Below are positions 26,155 through 35,530 of a stretch of DNA of 64,000 nucleotides, piece by piece (within the stretch, counting starts at the first letter, position 1; each line of letters begins with the position of its first letter). Under the pieces are notes generated by a model, which searched no databases, was not told the origin of the DNA, and worked only from the letters and a program-made list of their open reading frames with translations. The DNA lies in contig JAPPMO010000032.1 in NCBI GenBank assembly GCA_028873975.1, forward strand, positions 1 to 64,000, written 5' to 3'. Made by a program: the position numbers and the translations under genes. This DNA comes from Chloroflexota bacterium. Lineage in GTDB: Bacteria; Chloroflexota; Anaerolineae; Aggregatilineales; Phototrophicaceae.

Positions 26155-27251
26155 AGCGTGGGGGCGGGCCAATCCCCAGAGAGACGCGCTGCGGTTTCTT
26201 CCCAAGCGCGCACGCCGCTGGTGGCGTCAGCCGCTTCGATATTGCAGGCGGCCACCGCGCAAGCCCAGCGCGCGCAATCTTGGTAATCCAGGCCCCGGAT
26301 CAGCGCGGCGATCAAACCGGCATAGGCGGCGTCGCCAGCGCCGGTCGTGCCGGCCACCCGCACCTGAAAGGACGGATGCCAGGTTTCTATGCCGAGCCAA
26401 TCCGCAGGCTCTTGCCCGATTCGCGATAAGAACTCCAAGCGCGCCCTGTTCGCCGAAGCCGCCAAGTAGAGTCCGCGCTCCCCGAGCTTGAAACCGACGA
26501 TGCCAGGTCCCATCCCCAGCAGTTCTCCAGCCAGATCGGCCAGGTAGTCGGCTGTCATACGCGCGATGATCTCCCCGCCCCAGCGATCATGATCGGCGCG
26601 CCGCAGCATGAACATGATCTCTTCGATGCTCGGCACAAAGATATCAACAAAGGGCAAACAGCGGCACAGAATCCCCCGCCAATCCGCTTGACCGCTGGGG
26701 CTGTCGGGGGCGGGCAAGCTCATATCGACGCTGGTGACGGGTCCCAAATCTTTGATTGTTTGCGCCAGCTCGAGGAATCCGTCGCCACCGTCCGCGTACA
26801 GTCGCGGCAGCAGCGTCGGATAGCCCAGATGAAACAGTTTGCAACCAGCCGCCAGGTCGAGGTCGAGGTTATCCAGGCCAAATCCCTGATAGACGCCGGT
26901 ATGCGTCAACAGGGTGCGGTCGTGGTTCCGCGGCTCGATGACAATCGTATAGGCGCTGGCGGCATCGGGCAGGACGCGAATGTGATCGCCGAGGGCGCTG
27001 TCATATCCTCTCACGTAATCAATGATCGCTCTGCCCACCCAGTCCGCGTCGACGACCGCGAGCAAATCAACATCGATGCCCAAGCGGTGCAGCGCCAAGC
27101 CCGTATTGGAGACAGCGCCGCCGGTGGAGTAAGAAATGGGACCGATCTCGAAGACCTTGCCCGCGCCGATGACTTCCTCGGGCTTGAGGGCGGACATGTC
27201 CGGCAAGATATCGAGGGCGATATGGCCCGCTACCATCACTTCAGACGGCAT
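26151..27251 (-). CDS. PfkB-family carbohydrate kinase
   Basis: ATP-dependent kinase of the ribokinase family, 366 residues, which is long for the family. The N-terminal GGAVSNTGLALHRLG motif binds the sugar, and GTTGAGDAAYAG near residue 300 carries the anion-hole GAGD with the catalytic Asp. The substrate is probably a keto-deoxy sugar acid or a ribokinase-type sugar; the dehydratases nearby favour a 2-keto-3-deoxy-gluconate-like substrate, but this is inference. It is the most downstream gene of the long minus-strand operon starting at 36684 and is 87 bases after the deacylase gene. Confidence 0.87.
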   Translation of the reverse strand: MPSEVMVAGHIALDILPDMSALKPEEVIGAGKVFEIGPISYSTGGAVSNTGLALHRLGIDVDLLAVVDADWVGRAIIDYVRGYDSALGDHIRVLPDAASAYTIVIEPRNHDRTLLTHTGVYQGFGLDNLDLDLAAGCKLFHLGYPTLLPRLYADGGDGFLELAQTIKDLGPVTSVDMSLPAPDSPSGQADWRGILCRCLPFVDIFVPSIEEIMFMLRRADHDRWGGEIIARMTADYLADLAGELLGMGPGIVGFKLGERGLYLAASANRARLEFLSRIGQEPADWLGIETWHPSFQVRVAGTTGAGDAAYAGLIAALIRGLDYQDCARWACAVAACNIEAADATSGVRAWEETAARLSGDWPAPTL

Positions 27252-27338
27252 TCGCTCGATCCGCTTTCCAGCTTGTTCTTGCGATTGTACGCAGTCCCAT
27301 TCGCGGCTGCTGCAACGGACCTGTTTTTCGCTGGAGAA

Positions 27339-27833
27339 TCAGACAAAGGGAAAGACCTCGGGCTGCGCCAGGCGACGATAATCCGCGCTGCGCATCGCCA
27401 GGGAAAAACGCCGGTCGCCGGCATTAAACACGATTCGCTCCACCCCAAAAAGTTGGGGCGTCGCGAACACGGGCAAGTCAAACAAGTTGCCAAAAAGAGG
27501 CACGCCGCCGGGTTGAATGCCGCCGGTCAGCCGCGCGACTTCATCTTCGCTGGCGAAGCGAATGTCGCGGGCCCCGAAATAGTTTTTGACCGCTTTGGCA
27601 TCAAACTTGCGATCGGCCGGGAAGACGAGCATCACAAAGAACTTGTCCCGCTTTGATCGTTTCACGCGCAGGATAATGGCTTTGGCGCCGTGACGCAAAG
27701 CGTAGCCCGGGCGCGTGGCCGCCGCTTCTTCGCTGGTGCGCGTCGGCTCGTGCGCGAAGGTTTCGTACCAGCAGCCTTCGGCGTCGAGCAGCGCCTTGAT
27801 GCGCCCGACCGCCGCATGCAAATCTGCAATCAC
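27339..27833 (-). CDS. YbaK/EbsC-type aminoacyl-tRNA deacylase domain protein
   Basis: A 164-residue single-domain protein of the YbaK/ProX editing family, which hydrolyses mischarged tRNAs in trans. Key features are the start ALLDAEGCWYETFAHEPTRT, the conserved Lys in GAKAIILRVK, the FVMLVFPADRK strand, and the GGIQPGGVPLFG loop with its glycines and proline that normally lines the acyl pocket. The start is GTG two bases after the upstream secreted-protein stop; a later ATG would cut the first helix. Its place in an ABC-exporter-like operon is unexplained. Confidence 0.83.
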   Translation of the reverse strand: MIADLHAAVGRIKALLDAEGCWYETFAHEPTRTSEEAAATRPGYALRHGAKAIILRVKRSKRDKFFVMLVFPADRKFDAKAVKNYFGARDIRFASEDEVARLTGGIQPGGVPLFGNLFDLPVFATPQLFGVERIVFNAGDRRFSLAMRSADYRRLAQPEVFPFV

Positions 27834-27835
27834 AA

Positions 27836-28804
27836 TTAGGCGTCCCCACCCAGCATGTCAACCAGCAGGAGCGAATCGGAGACGGGAATGCCATCGACGG
27901 TGAAGGGGCTGTGATCGTTGGCATAGAGCGAGACTGTCAGCACCTCAGCATCCGCGGGCAGCCCGCCCAGATGATACCATTCGCCGTAGAGCCGAGCGAT
28001 TTTCACGCCGTCAACATAAAGATGGGCGTGACCCTCGCCGGGGACCGGGTCCAAATCGATATTCTGTGGCGTGAAGGTGAAGTTCAAGGTCTGGACGCGG
28101 ACGTTGTAGCCCCCGCCAGCCAGCGGGAACAATTGCAAGTTGACCACAGGCGCTTGGTCAAAAGCCATCTCCAGGCCGCGGTCGCGGTAGGGATTGACGC
28201 CTTCTTCCAACGGCGTCCAATACGAGCTGTAGCTTTCGTAGCATTCCAGTTCGCCGCCGAAGACCTCGCGCTGGCCGATCACAAAGGCATAGCGCCCGAT
28301 CTCGCGCTCCGGGTGCCAGAGCGCCACGGTATAAGTCGATGATTCCGGCGCCTGGAAGAAATAATCATCCCAATTCCAGAAGTACTTGCGACTGAAAGGT
28401 TCGAACCAATAGACCGGCTCCGCGCCCAGCGGGACCATCATGGCGCTTTGCCCGGCCGGGATTGCCAGCGATGCCGGCAGTTGCGCCTCTGTGTTGTCGG
28501 TGATGCCGGGACCATAAACCGCCATCACCGGCGAGAAAACCGCCTGATCCGGGATGGCGGGGATGCTCAGGCTCAGGAGGATGGATTGCCCAGCCTCGGC
28601 TTGAAAGCGGAAATAGTCAACATCGCCCCTTGGATACACGTTGCCGAAATAGGCGTAGGAGATGGTGGCATCGGGGACGCGCCAGGGCGCTCGCGCGGTC
28701 AAGTCGGCGAATTCGCAAACGGGTTGATGCGCCAGAGCGGCGGGCGCAAGCAGAGCGAAAAAGAGCATCGTCAATAGCAGCTTATGTGTCGAGGGCTGTC
28801 TCAT
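27836..28804 (-). CDS. Secreted beta-rich protein of unknown function
   Basis: About 322 residues with a clear signal peptide (LLLTMLFFALLAPAALAH, cleavage after ALA). The mature protein starts with a QPVCEFADLTAR stretch and has a beta-rich middle resembling the pre-peptidase C-terminal domain (VDYFRFQAEAGQSILLSL). The C-terminal domain has GEGHAHLYVDGVKIARLYG, then a LTVSLYANDHSPF strand; similar segments occur in other secreted proteins of unknown function. The start at 28804 (MRQPSTHK) is preferred; 28819 is an alternative. It is encoded just after the FG-GAP protein and probably acts outside the cell with the ABC complex. Confidence 0.75.
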   Translation of the reverse strand: MRQPSTHKLLLTMLFFALLAPAALAHQPVCEFADLTARAPWRVPDATISYAYFGNVYPRGDVDYFRFQAEAGQSILLSLSIPAIPDQAVFSPVMAVYGPGITDNTEAQLPASLAIPAGQSAMMVPLGAEPVYWFEPFSRKYFWNWDDYFFQAPESSTYTVALWHPEREIGRYAFVIGQREVFGGELECYESYSSYWTPLEEGVNPYRDRGLEMAFDQAPVVNLQLFPLAGGGYNVRVQTLNFTFTPQNIDLDPVPGEGHAHLYVDGVKIARLYGEWYHLGGLPADAEVLTVSLYANDHSPFTVDGIPVSDSLLLVDMLGGDA

Positions 28805-28843
28805 GTTGCCATCTTTCATCCAAGATTACGGGAATGTAACAGC

Positions 28844-30499
28844 CTACTGTGAAGGAGGTTGATTCTCGCATTCCATCATTTCCGGCGTGATCAAACAGCG
28901 CTGGTTGACCGCGACCTGGGTGTATTCGTGGTAATCGCCATTGAGCCAGCTGACGAGCACGCGGGTGATTTGGGAGTCGCCCAAGCCGAAATGCAGCGCC
29001 AGCTCGTTGCCCGCGCCCAGGCTCGAGCCGGATTTGACTTCGCGGATCTGTGACAAGCCGTCGACCGTATCGACGCGCACCCGCGTGCCGATGGCGTCGC
29101 GATCAATACCGCCGCCGCCCTGCAGGTCAAAGGCGATCCAGTTGTTCATCAGCGCGGCAAGATTGTCATTCTGGAACAATCTGTGACCGACATCCCAATA
29201 GGTCAGGGCGAAATCGACGCGGCCGTCTCGGTCGTAATCGGCGCTGCTGAAGCCCATCGTCGGCTGCGCGCCTTGATTGAACAGGTCCTGATCGACCGCG
29301 GCGAAACTGCCATCCCGCTGGTTATGATAGAGCATATCCGGATACTGGAAGTGCATGCCCGCCGGTCCATATTCCGGCGCCAAGCTATGCAGCAGTTGAT
29401 CCGGATCATCAAGTTGCCCGCTCGAGGCGCCGGACGCCGGCGCCAGACCGGTCGACGCCAGGAACAAATCCAGCCAGCCGTCATTGTCAAAATCGAGAAA
29501 TGCCGTGCCCCAGCCGACCGACTGCCCGGTGTTATAACCGACGCGGGCGAAGTCCGTGCTGTTGATGAAGGCGCCGTCGCCCTGATTCTCCAACAGCACC
29601 ATGGCATTCACCATATTGGAAAAATAAAAGTCCAGGTCGCCATCGTTGTCGTAATCGCCGGTGGCCAAGCCCATGCCATGCACGACCGAATCCGTTCCCG
29701 AAGCCGCCGAAACATCGCTGAAGCACCAACCATCGCAGCCATCGCCGTCGTTGCGCAGCAGCACATTGCCCAGGGCGTTCACCACTTTGTCATTGACGAC
29801 ATACAGATCGAGGTCGCGGTCATTGTCATAGTCAACCCAGCTGGCCGCGAAGCCGGCGCCCAACAAAGCCTCGAAGCCCAACAAGCCCGAGACATCGGTG
29901 AAACTGCCATCGCCATCGTTGTGGTAGAGCGCATCGCGGCTGCGGGAAAAGTCTTTCAGGTCGCATTCGGGAACGCAGGACCAATTAACGACATAGAGAT
30001 CCAAATGTCCGTCGGCGTCATAATCGCCCCAGGCGGCTGTGCTGCCTTTGCCGATATCGCCGACTCCAGCCTCGATAGTCACATCGGCAAAGCCCTGACC
30101 CTCGAGGTTGCGGAAGAGGCGGTTCGCACCCATGTTCAGCACATAAAGATCGCGCCAGCCGTCATTGTCATAATCCGCCCAGACAGCGCCCCCGCTCGGG
30201 ACATCCGGCAAACTCAGCGCTTCCGAGAACTCGGATACGGCGAAGCTGCCGTCGCCATTGTTGCGGTATAATACGTTGGGATCGAGGTTGCCGGTGACAA
30301 AGAGATCTACCCAGCCGTCGTTGTCATAATCGGCCCAGGCTGTCCCGGCCGCCAGATACTGCTCCCCGAATCGTCGGGGCGCGTCCTCCTGCCAGATGGC
30401 GCGGTGAGAAGCAGTTATGCCCGCCTCCAGGCTGACATCGTGAAAATGAATGGTGTCGCTCATAAAGTAGTAGAAGAAGAATAGCAGCGGCAAAGCCAT
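28844..30499 (-). CDS. CRTAC1-like FG-GAP repeat protein with ASPIC/UnbV C-terminus
   Basis: 551 residues. The N-terminus is hydrophobic (MALPLLFFFYYFMSDT), a likely membrane anchor or signal, followed by FHDVSLEAGIT. At least seven calcium-loop repeats follow, for example DYDNDGWVDLFV, DYDNDGWRDLYV, DYDADGHLDLYV, DYDNDGDLDFYF, DFDNDGWLDLFL and DYDRDGRVDFAL, which form an integrin-like beta-propeller. The C-terminal 90 residues (IGTRVRVDTVDG, GSSLGAGNELALHFGLG) match ASPIC/UnbV. Such proteins bind calcium on the cell surface; the ligand is unknown. One repeat has Arg for Gly (DYDNDRDLDLYV). It follows the ATPase gene by 15 bases. Confidence 0.88.
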   Translation of the reverse strand: MALPLLFFFYYFMSDTIHFHDVSLEAGITASHRAIWQEDAPRRFGEQYLAAGTAWADYDNDGWVDLFVTGNLDPNVLYRNNGDGSFAVSEFSEALSLPDVPSGGAVWADYDNDGWRDLYVLNMGANRLFRNLEGQGFADVTIEAGVGDIGKGSTAAWGDYDADGHLDLYVVNWSCVPECDLKDFSRSRDALYHNDGDGSFTDVSGLLGFEALLGAGFAASWVDYDNDRDLDLYVVNDKVVNALGNVLLRNDGDGCDGWCFSDVSAASGTDSVVHGMGLATGDYDNDGDLDFYFSNMVNAMVLLENQGDGAFINSTDFARVGYNTGQSVGWGTAFLDFDNDGWLDLFLASTGLAPASGASSGQLDDPDQLLHSLAPEYGPAGMHFQYPDMLYHNQRDGSFAAVDQDLFNQGAQPTMGFSSADYDRDGRVDFALTYWDVGHRLFQNDNLAALMNNWIAFDLQGGGGIDRDAIGTRVRVDTVDGLSQIREVKSGSSLGAGNELALHFGLGDSQITRVLVSWLNGDYHEYTQVAVNQRCLITPEMMECENQPPSQ

Positions 30500-30514
30500 A
30501 GCCCCGTGCCTTCC

Positions 30515-31237
30515 TTAGATCATCCTTGCCAACTGAGGCTCCAGCCTGGCCTCTTCGGGGGATTCGGCGATTTGTCCATCGCGCAGGTGGATGATGCGGT
30601 CCGCGTATTCGTCCACGATCGGATCGTGGCTTGACAGCAGGATCGTGACGCCTTCCTCGCGCACGATGCTTTGCAAAACAGCCAATATCATGTGCGTCGT
30701 CTCGCTGTCCAGTTCGCTGGTCGGTTCGTCAGCCAGGATTAAACGCGGCGACGTGACCAAAGCGCGGGCGATGGCGATGCGCTGCTGCTGCCCGCCGGAC
30801 ATCTCGTAAGGTCGATGCGCGTAATAATCCTTGAGATCTACCTGTTCCAGATTCTTGAGAATGCGTTCCTTGCGCTCGCGGCGCGGCACCCCGCCCAGGC
30901 GCGCCATCAATTCGAGGTTCTCATAGGCGGAAAAGCTGGGCATCAAACCCATCTGCTGGAAGACGAAGCCAATACTCTCGCGGCGCCAGTGCGTGCGTTC
31001 CGTTTCGTCCAGCCCGGATATGTCGTCGCCGTAGATCCAGATTTTGCCCCGGGTCGGGTTGTCCAATCCGCCCAGACAATTGAGCAAGGTAGTTTTGCCG
31101 CTGCCCGAACGCCCGCGCAAGGCGACGAACTGCCCGCTTTCAATTTCGAAAGTCAGATCTTGTATCGCCGCTATCTCGCCCGAGTCGGATGCGTATACGC
31201 GGCTGAGGTCCTGCGCGACAATGGCAAGCGCAGTCAT
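30515..31237 (-). CDS. ABC transporter ATP-binding protein, MacB/LolD-like (second ATPase)
   Basis: 240-residue ATPase of the FtsX-permease class. Walker A is GRSGSGKT at residues 42-49, the signature is MSGGQQQRIAIARAL, and Walker B is LILADEPTSELD. The H-loop is in LLSSHDPIVDEYADRI. It is encoded with a second, longer ATPase (31234-32301), overlapping its stop by four bases, so the large permease probably works with two different ATPases or a heterodimer. It has no fused domain. Confidence 0.92.
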   Translation of the reverse strand: MTALAIVAQDLSRVYASDSGEIAAIQDLTFEIESGQFVALRGRSGSGKTTLLNCLGGLDNPTRGKIWIYGDDISGLDETERTHWRRESIGFVFQQMGLMPSFSAYENLELMARLGGVPRRERKERILKNLEQVDLKDYYAHRPYEMSGGQQQRIAIARALVTSPRLILADEPTSELDSETTHMILAVLQSIVREEGVTILLSSHDPIVDEYADRIIHLRDGQIAESPEEARLEPQLARMI

Positions 31238-32301
31238 TTCCGCCCCCTTCCGCGCCCGTCATCCGCCCCGGATTTGCGCAGTCCCAGCCTGGAAAGCAAA
31301 CCGCCCGGTCCCCCATTGTCACCGGCGCGGATCTCCTGTTCGATTTGGATCTCGCGCTGGGACGAGGTCTCTTCCAGGTTCTGCGCCGGGCGGATGAGCA
31401 ATCCCCGGTCTGTCACTTCCATTTCGACGCGGTTTTCGATCGCCAACTGTTCTCGATAAGCCTTGGGGATCTGCAAGCGTCCGGCCGAATCCAGCACGAT
31501 TAACTCCTCGAAGTGTTCTTCCCACCCCTCTTGACCCTCTCCCGAGTCGACGGGGTCGTCTTGGGGCTGGGCTTTCCGTTTGCGCCGGCGCAGCACCGTT
31601 TCGCTGGCCAGCTTCCCGTCGCGGATCGCTACCACGCGGCCCACATGCTGGGCGACCAGCGGATCGTGACTGACGATGCAAATCGTCAAGCCCAGATCGC
31701 GATTCAACCGTTGAAACAAGTCGTAAACCTGGTCGGAGGTCACGGAGTCGAGCTCGCCGGTGGGCTCGTCCGCCAGCAAGAGTTTTGGCTCGTTGGCCAG
31801 CGCCACCGCAATCGCCACGCGCTGCTGTTCGCCGCCGGAAAGGGCGATGGGCTTATGGTTGTAACGATCGGCGAGATCGACCAGGTCCATCAATTCGCGC
31901 GCGCGCTTGTCCACCTGCGCGCCGGTCTGGCCCGCCAGCGTCATCGGCAATTTGATGTTGTCAAGCGCGGACAGATAGGGAATGAGATTGCGGCTGCCCT
32001 GCTGCCACACAAAACCGACGTCCACCTGTCGATAAGTCGTCAGTTCGCGATTGCTCAGCTTGAGCAAGTTCTGCCCGTCGACGATCACCTTGCCCGCGGA
32101 GGGCCGCGTCAAACCGCCCAAGACGTTCATCAAGGTGGTCTTGCCACTGCCGCTGGCGCCGACGACGCCGACCATCTCCCCTTCGCGGACGGTCAGATCC
32201 AATCCTTGCAGCGCCTGCACATCATAATCACTGATCTGGTAGAGCTTGTACAGCGATTGGCAGATGACAAATGCGTTTGGGTTCAGCTCGTTTTCCATCA
32301 T
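31234..32301 (-). CDS. ABC ATPase fused to a SpoVT/AbrB-like domain
   Basis: 355 residues. Residues 20-235 form a MacB/LolD-type ATPase: Walker A GASGSGKT (49-56), signature LSGGEQQ (155-161), Walker [14 protein letters not shown]-loop His212. A linker of about 30 charged residues follows, and residues 266-306 ([18 protein letters not shown], then [18 protein letters not shown]) match the swapped-hairpin AbrB/MazE fold. The C-terminus is a low-complexity [14 protein letters not shown] tail. ATG 32301 or 32298 is chosen over a GTG at 32313, which would sit next to an inserted repeat. An AbrB domain could dimerise the ATPase or bind DNA or RNA. Confidence 0.9.
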   Translation of the reverse strand: MMENELNPNAFVICQSLYKLYQISDYDVQALQGLDLTVREGEMVGVVGASGSGKTTLMNVLGGLTRPSAGKVIVDGQNLLKLSNRELTTYRQVDVGFVWQQGSRNLIPYLSALDNIKLPMTLAGQTGAQVDKRARELMDLVDLADRYNHKPIALSGGEQQRVAIAVALANEPKLLLADEPTGELDSVTSDQVYDLFQRLNRDLGLTICIVSHDPLVAQHVGRVVAIRDGKLASETVLRRRKRKAQPQDDPVDSGEGQEGWEEHFEELIVLDSAGRLQIPKAYREQLAIENRVEMEVTDRGLLIRPAQNLEETSSQREIQIEQEIRAGDNGGPGGLLSRLGLRKSGADDGRGRGRK

Positions 32302-32317
32302 CAACACTTCCACTTTT

Positions 32318-32584
32318 GTGCTGAAGACATGACAGGTTTTTCTACCCCATCCCCGGCCTGTGCCCCCTCGGTCCCCCGCCTCACGGGTGAAGTATCCCGA
32401 AGCATCAGGGAAGGGTGACTCGTCATCGAAATTGGGATTTTACTTGCTGAAAGACGCGAAAATGAACATAAAATCCCATCTTCTAATGGAGCGCTCCCCC
32501 TCTCCGATGCTTCGGGGAGGGGGCTGGGGGGTGGGGTTGGCTTTAAGAAATGCGCGATATTCAAACCTGTCATGTCCTCAGCAC
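32318..32584. repeat. Family B inverted-repeat element, copy 2, inside an operon
   Basis: About 267 bases. The terminal inverted repeats are GTGCTGAAGACATGACAGGT (32318-32337, and a few more bases) and AAACCTGTCATGTCCTCAGC (32563 onwards), matching at about 21 of 22 positions. The core holds ACCCCATCCCCGGCCTG at about 32344 and its inverted partner GGGGGTGGGGTTGG at about 32526, as in copy 1 at 6215-6484, but the terminal repeats differ from that copy. It sits in the 367-base gap between the permease and the AbrB-ATPase genes, and its left end is 17 bases upstream of that gene's start. Confidence 0.85.
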
Positions 32585-32668
32585 AGTCTTGGGGAATGCA
32601 GACAGTTTGAGATTGGATAAGGATCTCTGGATCTGTCTGTTTGCTTGCAAAGCAAGCCAAAGAACTCA

Positions 32669-35530
32669 TCAGAGCGACTCTCCTAACTTGACCGCCTGGA
32701 AAATCCGCATGCGCCGCAGGATCACCAGCAGGATGATCATAATCAGCAGGAAGGTGCCCAGGAACAGGGCAACGATCTGGGCGATCTCGGTCCAAGCCAT
32801 CGTGATCACATAGGGCGGCACGACCCCTTCCAGGCTGCTGACAAATTGCATGTAGGGTATATAAAGTACGCTGACCGCCAATCCGATGCCGACGCCCAGC
32901 GCCAAGCCCATCACGATCAAGAGACCCAGTTCCCAGGCCACAGAAAGCATCATTGACGCTTGCGACAAGCCGATGGCGCGCAAGATGCCCAGTTCAACGT
33001 AGCGGCGGCGATAGGAAAAGACCGTGTACAGCAAAAAGCCGATCATCGTCGCCAGCGACGACGTGATGAAGCCGATAGACAGCAAGCCAAAGAGACCTTG
33101 CCGTTCGGGCCGCGATTGTTCGCGCTCGATGCGCGTCGTGGGCTCTTCAATGAGGACGCCGGTGGCGCCGCGGTCGAACAAGGCGCGGGTAAAGACGCGC
33201 GGGTCAAATTCCGGTTCGATGCGCGCGATCACGCGGTGCGCCAGTTCTTGCTGCGCCTGTTCAAAGAGAAAGTCCAGGTTGCCAACGAACAGGGGACCGT
33301 CGTCTTCGGGATACCAACGCGGGAAGTACTCGAGGCTGCCGACAATCTGCAAATTGATCTTGAATACGTCGCCCCCGCTGCGGATGTCCAGTTCCAGCAG
33401 ATCGCCAATATCCAGACCACGCTGGTCCAGGAATTCGCGCGAGACCAAAACGCTGTCCTGCTGCAGCGCCAGGGCGTTGGTCAAATAACCCAGACGATAA
33501 GACGCGAAGTCAGGACGCCAAAAGATGACCGGTCCCAGGTCGGCGCGGTCAACCCCGACGAATCTGCCTTCGACGCTGGTCATGGTCAGGCGCGCTTTGG
33601 CGGTGTATTCGCCGATGCGCGTCGCGCCGCTGACATGCGGCATCGAGGTGAACTCGGAGATGTGCATATAAGCGGGGGGCTCTTCACTGCCGCCCCCGGC
33701 GCCGGGAATGCCGCCCCCGGTCTGGCTGAAGACACGCACGGACATGTCGGCGGCGATCTTGTAATACTGCTGCTCGTAGAGATAGCGATCAATCGTGCGG
33801 GCGAAAGACGCGGTATAGATGCCCAGGCTGATGGTCGTAACGAGCAAGATCAAGGGCAAATAATAGGCGCCGGGCGAGCGCTCCAATTGTCGCGTCACGA
33901 TCAGCAAGCCGACGCTGTTGCTCCATTGGATCAGCCAAGCCATAAAACGCAGGATCGGCGGCAAAAAGCGCAGGATAAATAGCGTCAAAGCGAAAATCGT
34001 CAGCGGCGGCAGCAAGAATACAAAGGGCTGGTTGTAGGCTTGGTCGATATTGCGCGTCCCGCCTTCCACGTCGATCAAGCCGCCTTGCTGCACAACCTGA
34101 TAATAAAAGTAGCCGATCAGCGCCAGCAGCAGAATATCAACGCCCAGGCGCTGCCACCAGGGCCGCCGCAGCAAGCGCGACTTGTCCATCTTGTAGCTGA
34201 CGATGGTATGGCGAGCGGCGCCGATGGTCGGCACTACGCGGATCAGGATCGTAAAAGCCAGCGCCAGCGCGATGGTGGAGCCGATAGTCGGCGGGATCGA
34301 CACGATAAAATGATGCCCCCAGCGGAAATCCATGAAGCTGCGCGTGGTGCCGATTAGTTGCGTGAAAGCGGTTGCCATGATCATGCCGATCACCAGGGCG
34401 ATGAAGCCCATAATGATGCCCTCGACCGTGGTCAAGCCCACGACTTGGAAGGGCGAGGCGCCGCGGCTGCGCATGACCGCCGTCTCGTTGCGCTGGCCGT
34501 CCACAACCAAACCAACCAGCATGACCAAAAATGCGATCAGCAGCGCCACAATCGGGATGCTGAAGACTGTCAGGGTCAGGGTCAGCACAGTGACGATGCG
34601 CTGATATGGCTTTAGCTCTTCTTCCGGCGAGGCCTGAATATAGGTGCCGGGCAAGTATTGATCGGCTATCTTTTCGGTGTCGTTATGACGCCGCAGCAAC
34701 TCATCGACGCGGCTGGTATTGACGCTGCTGCCATCGGTGACCAGGTACCATACCGCCAGATTGATCTCCGACTCGGTATTGGGCGCCAGGCGATTGACAT
34801 AGGTCGCTTCGTTTATGAGCAGGATGTCTTTAAATACATTGGGGCGGTAAAACCAGTATTCCGATTCATCGTCCCGGGGGCGCCAGATGCCGGCGATACG
34901 GATCGTAGTGATTTGCATCGGATCGTCGTTTTGCAGCCGCCAATTATATCCGGCGTAGACCTCGCCAGCCTGCATCCCGAATTCGGAAGCGAACTCCTCG
35001 TGGATCATGACACCGACGACGCTGTTGGGGGCGGGATCGGCCGGCGGCGGAAAAACACCCTCCACCAATTCCACCTGCGCTTCGATATTTTCCGTCGTCC
35101 CGAAGCTGACATAATCCAGCGAGCGCCTCTCGTCGCGGTAGTTGGTTTCGTCAGCCGGGTACAAGCGGAAGTTTTGCGTTTCCAGGTGGCGCACGATTCT
35201 GGTCGCGCGCAAGCCCAGCTCGTCCCCGCCTTTTTCGCGCAGGTAGCGGTCCAGCCCGCCGATATCCTCCCAATTGACCGGCTGATTCCAGGAGCCGATA
35301 TAGCTGAACATGAAAGAGAAGGGCGGCCGGTTGATGCGATCCGGCCCTTCGGTGAGGCGTTCGGTCAAGATGCGGAAGGCGACCGATTCAGAATAGATCG
35401 GGATGGTCAAAACGAGCGCCACAGCCACCGTAAGGCCGACGATCGTCGCCAGCGACAGCAAGGGCTGCGCCAGCAGACGTTTGAGGGCGACTATGAAAAT
35501 GGCGCGGATTCGCAAGCTGCTACGCATCAT
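32669..35530 (-). CDS. Large FtsX/MacB-type ABC permease
   Basis: A 953-residue membrane protein with a MacB_PCD-like first periplasmic domain after TM1 (LLSLATIVGLTVAVALVLTI, about residues 22-41), then an FtsX core with three TMs (IVALLIAFLVMLVGLVVDG onwards), a second set of TMs near 470-560, another extracytoplasmic domain, and a last FtsX core with TMs at about 830-945. Double FtsX cores on one chain, like LolC-LolE combined, suggest a complete exporter permease. It starts four bases inside the adaptor gene's end. Its ATPases are encoded beyond the repeat at 32318. Substrate unknown: lipoprotein, peptide or cell-wall-related release are all possible. Confidence 0.9.
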   Translation of the reverse strand: MMRSSLRIRAIFIVALKRLLAQPLLSLATIVGLTVAVALVLTIPIYSESVAFRILTERLTEGPDRINRPPFSFMFSYIGSWNQPVNWEDIGGLDRYLREKGGDELGLRATRIVRHLETQNFRLYPADETNYRDERRSLDYVSFGTTENIEAQVELVEGVFPPPADPAPNSVVGVMIHEEFASEFGMQAGEVYAGYNWRLQNDDPMQITTIRIAGIWRPRDDESEYWFYRPNVFKDILLINEATYVNRLAPNTESEINLAVWYLVTDGSSVNTSRVDELLRRHNDTEKIADQYLPGTYIQASPEEELKPYQRIVTVLTLTLTVFSIPIVALLIAFLVMLVGLVVDGQRNETAVMRSRGASPFQVVGLTTVEGIIMGFIALVIGMIMATAFTQLIGTTRSFMDFRWGHHFIVSIPPTIGSTIALALAFTILIRVVPTIGAARHTIVSYKMDKSRLLRRPWWQRLGVDILLLALIGYFYYQVVQQGGLIDVEGGTRNIDQAYNQPFVFLLPPLTIFALTLFILRFLPPILRFMAWLIQWSNSVGLLIVTRQLERSPGAYYLPLILLVTTISLGIYTASFARTIDRYLYEQQYYKIAADMSVRVFSQTGGGIPGAGGGSEEPPAYMHISEFTSMPHVSGATRIGEYTAKARLTMTSVEGRFVGVDRADLGPVIFWRPDFASYRLGYLTNALALQQDSVLVSREFLDQRGLDIGDLLELDIRSGGDVFKINLQIVGSLEYFPRWYPEDDGPLFVGNLDFLFEQAQQELAHRVIARIEPEFDPRVFTRALFDRGATGVLIEEPTTRIEREQSRPERQGLFGLLSIGFITSSLATMIGFLLYTVFSYRRRYVELGILRAIGLSQASMMLSVAWELGLLIVMGLALGVGIGLAVSVLYIPYMQFVSSLEGVVPPYVITMAWTEIAQIVALFLGTFLLIMIILLVILRRMRIFQAVKLGESL

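Noticed and set aside
29183..30271. A 362-codon plus-strand frame opposite the FG-GAP gene
   Set aside because: The repeat structure of the minus-strand gene creates long open mirror frames; no independent evidence.
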